DNA of 64,000 nt, from assembly GCF_026343115.1 (NCBI RefSeq), contig NZ_JAPEMC010000001.1, positions 5,621,001 through 5,685,000 of the forward strand, in the 5' to 3' direction. How positions within the stretch are numbered: the first letter of the stretch is position 1; the number at the start of each line of letters is the position of its first letter. The notes below the pieces were generated by a model. It saw only the letters and a program-made list of their open reading frames with translations, did not search any database and had not been told where the DNA came from. Source of the DNA: Streptomyces sp. NBC_00102 (GTDB lineage Bacteria; Actinomycetota; Actinomycetes; Streptomycetales; Streptomycetaceae). The position numbers were made by a program, and so were the translations under genes. This document shows, in pieces, positions 62,909-64,000 of the stretch.

Positions 62909-63435
62909 CCCGTCCTCCCGTCGACGTCCTTCTCCGGCGCCTGGACCCGGAGGTCCCGGTTCCCGCGTACGGCCACCCCGGCGACGCCGGTGCCGACCTG
63001 GTGACCACGGAGGCGGCGGAACTCGCCCCGGGGGAGCGGGCGGTGCTGCCCACCGGCGTGTCGATCGCGCTGCCGGACGGCTACGCGGCGTTCGTGCACC
63101 CCCGCTCGGGCCTCGCGGCCCGCTGCGGAGTAGCCCTCGTGAATGCCCCGGGGACGGTGGATGCCGGGTACCGTGGAGAGATCAAGGTGATCGTCGTCAA
63201 CCTCGACCCGCGCGAGACCGTGCGGTTCGAGCGTTTCGACCGGATTGCCCAATTGATCGTCCAGCAGGTCGAGAAGGTGCGCTTCCACGAGGTCGCGGAA
63301 CTTCCCGGCTCGGCACGGGCCGAGGGGGGATTCGGGTCCACCGGCGGTCATGCCGCGGTGGACGGTGTCGGGGGCGGTATCACCCCGGGTGGGAACAACT
63401 ACGCTTCGGTCGTATCCGACCGGGAAGGACAGTGA
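62905..63435 (+). CDS. dut: dUTP diphosphatase
   Basis: dUTPase hydrolyses dUTP to dUMP and pyrophosphate, keeping uracil out of DNA and supplying dTMP synthesis. The 176-residue protein contains the five family motifs: HPGDAGADL, HPRSGLAARCGVALVNAPGTVDAGYRGEIKV with the substrate-binding Asp, RFDRIAQLIVQQV, and the C-terminal flexible GGFGSTGGH motif. The trimeric type is indicated. An extra C-terminal tail of about 30 residues (AAVDGVGGGITPGGNNY) follows the last motif and is longer than in most bacteria. GTG 62905 overlaps the thioesterase stop by four bases. Confidence 0.95.
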   Translation: MTRPPVDVLLRRLDPEVPVPAYGHPGDAGADLVTTEAAELAPGERAVLPTGVSIALPDGYAAFVHPRSGLAARCGVALVNAPGTVDAGYRGEIKVIVVNLDPRETVRFERFDRIAQLIVQQVEKVRFHEVAELPGSARAEGGFGSTGGHAAVDGVGGGITPGGNNYASVVSDREGQ

Positions 63436-63436
63436 C

Positions 63437-64000
63437 GTGTTCGGACGTCGCAAGAAGAGTGGTTCCGCCGAGGACGCGGTGGACGAAGCGCGCGAGACCG
63501 AGCAGGTCGCCGACGAGCTCGATGACGCCGACGACGCGGTGAGCGCCGGTCGGACGAACCTTCCGCCGGCCCCGCGGCCGGACGGACCCTGGGACATCTC
63601 CGAGGTCTCCAGGCCCGGCGAGGGCCGGGTCGACCTGGGCGGGATCTTCGTGCCCGGAGTCGAGGGCATGGAACTGCGCGTGGAGGTGGCCGGGGACGCG
63701 ATCGTCGCCGCCACCGTGGTGCTGCGCGACAGCGCGATCCAGTTGCAGGCCTTCGCCGCCCCCAAGAAGGAGGGCATCTGGGGCGAGGTCCGCGAGGAGA
63801 TCGCCTCGGGCATCACCAAGCAGGGCGGGATCATCGACGAGGTCGAGGGCCCGCTCGGCTGGGAGCTGCGCGCCCAGGTCCCCGTACAGCTTCCCGACGG
63901 GAAGAACGGTGTCCAGCTGGTGCGCTTCGTCGGCGTCGACGGACCCCGGTGGTTCCTGCGCGGAGTGATCTCGGGCCAGGGTGCCGTGCAGCCGCAGGCC
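63437..64000 (+). CDS. DUF3710 family protein, cut by the window end
   Basis: Only the first 188 codons are visible and the frame is open at the end. The protein starts MFGRRKKSGSAEDAVDEARET with an acidic disordered N-terminus. It continues DGPWDISEVSRPGEGRVDLGGIFVPGVEGMELRVEVAGDAIVAATVVLRDSAIQLQAFAAPKKEGIWGEVREEIASGITKQGG, which is the DUF3710 core. It lies one base after the dut stop codon, so it is in the same operon. Function is unknown; genes of this family are commonly next to dut in actinobacteria. GTG 63437 has GGAAGGA before it. Confidence 0.88.
   Translation, partial: MFGRRKKSGSAEDAVDEARETEQVADELDDADDAVSAGRTNLPPAPRPDGPWDISEVSRPGEGRVDLGGIFVPGVEGMELRVEVAGDAIVAATVVLRDSAIQLQAFAAPKKEGIWGEVREEIASGITKQGGIIDEVEGPLGWELRAQVPVQLPDGKNGVQLVRFVGVDGPRWFLRGVISGQGAVQPQA

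Overview
The window is a stretch of high-GC actinobacterial core chromosome, almost certainly Streptomyces. The sporulation regulator whiH lies directly before the principal sigma factor hrdB. They are followed by parE and parC, ptsH, sepH, the cutRS two-component system and dut. From memory this order matches roughly SCO5805 to SCO5869 of Streptomyces coelicolor. GTG starts, GC-ending codons and long perfect stem-loop terminators are typical of the genus. I see no tRNA, rRNA, CRISPR array, intact insertion sequence or prophage; the only mobile trace is a broken tnpB fragment at about 43.7-44.1 kb.

Layout. 1-13.2 kb holds small enzymes and conserved unknowns: DUF1152 (cut by the window start), YdbC/DUF4937, a histidine phosphatase, an ADP-ribosylglycohydrolase, a DUF4173 membrane protein, rnhB, a RecQ-like helicase with a phosphoribosyltransferase-like tail, DUF4192, and a Nudix plus winged-helix regulator. 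13.5-22.3 kb is the developmental and housekeeping core: a single-chain ABC protein, whiH behind a sigma-WhiG type promoter, hrdB, a secreted trypsin-like protease, a DUF7455 protein and parE. 22.4-29.5 kb carries metabolism: a DUF485/SSS acetate-type symporter pair, a LacI regulator, a helix-turn-helix-fused citrate synthase-like gene divergent from a second citrate synthase, and a CobW GTPase. parC follows on the minus strand.

32.4-44.7 kb contains a split M16 peptidase pair, an M23 cell-wall peptidase behind a cyclic di-AMP (ydaO-type) riboswitch, a GntR regulator, ptsH, a GNAT/acyl-CoA-synthetase-like fusion, DUF5998, a phosphodiesterase-type alkaline phosphatase, thymidine kinase and the tnpB remnant. 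45-50.9 kb has an orphan sugar-binding lipoprotein, a 14-helix MFS exporter, a double Lrp/AsnC regulator, a two-domain VOC protein and a thiosulfate sulfurtransferase. 51-64 kb has sepH, a stalked membrane protein, a sugar-lactone/alditol-type oxidase, ferrochelatase, inositol monophosphatase, cutRS, DUF4193, an EcsC-like protein, DUF3093, a PaaI thioesterase, dut and the start of a DUF3710 gene.

Links between genes. ParE and ParC form topoisomerase IV but sit 7 kb apart and in opposite orientation. WhiH, the riboswitch-controlled M23 enzyme and SepH all serve growth, septation or sporulation. The two M16 genes overlap and have complementary motifs, so they probably make one heterodimer. The most interesting non-coding signals are a perfect inverted pair of DnaA boxes before the DUF4192 gene, an AT-rich palindrome cluster between the citrate synthase genes, two intergenic minisatellites, and promoters that would give leaderless mRNAs.
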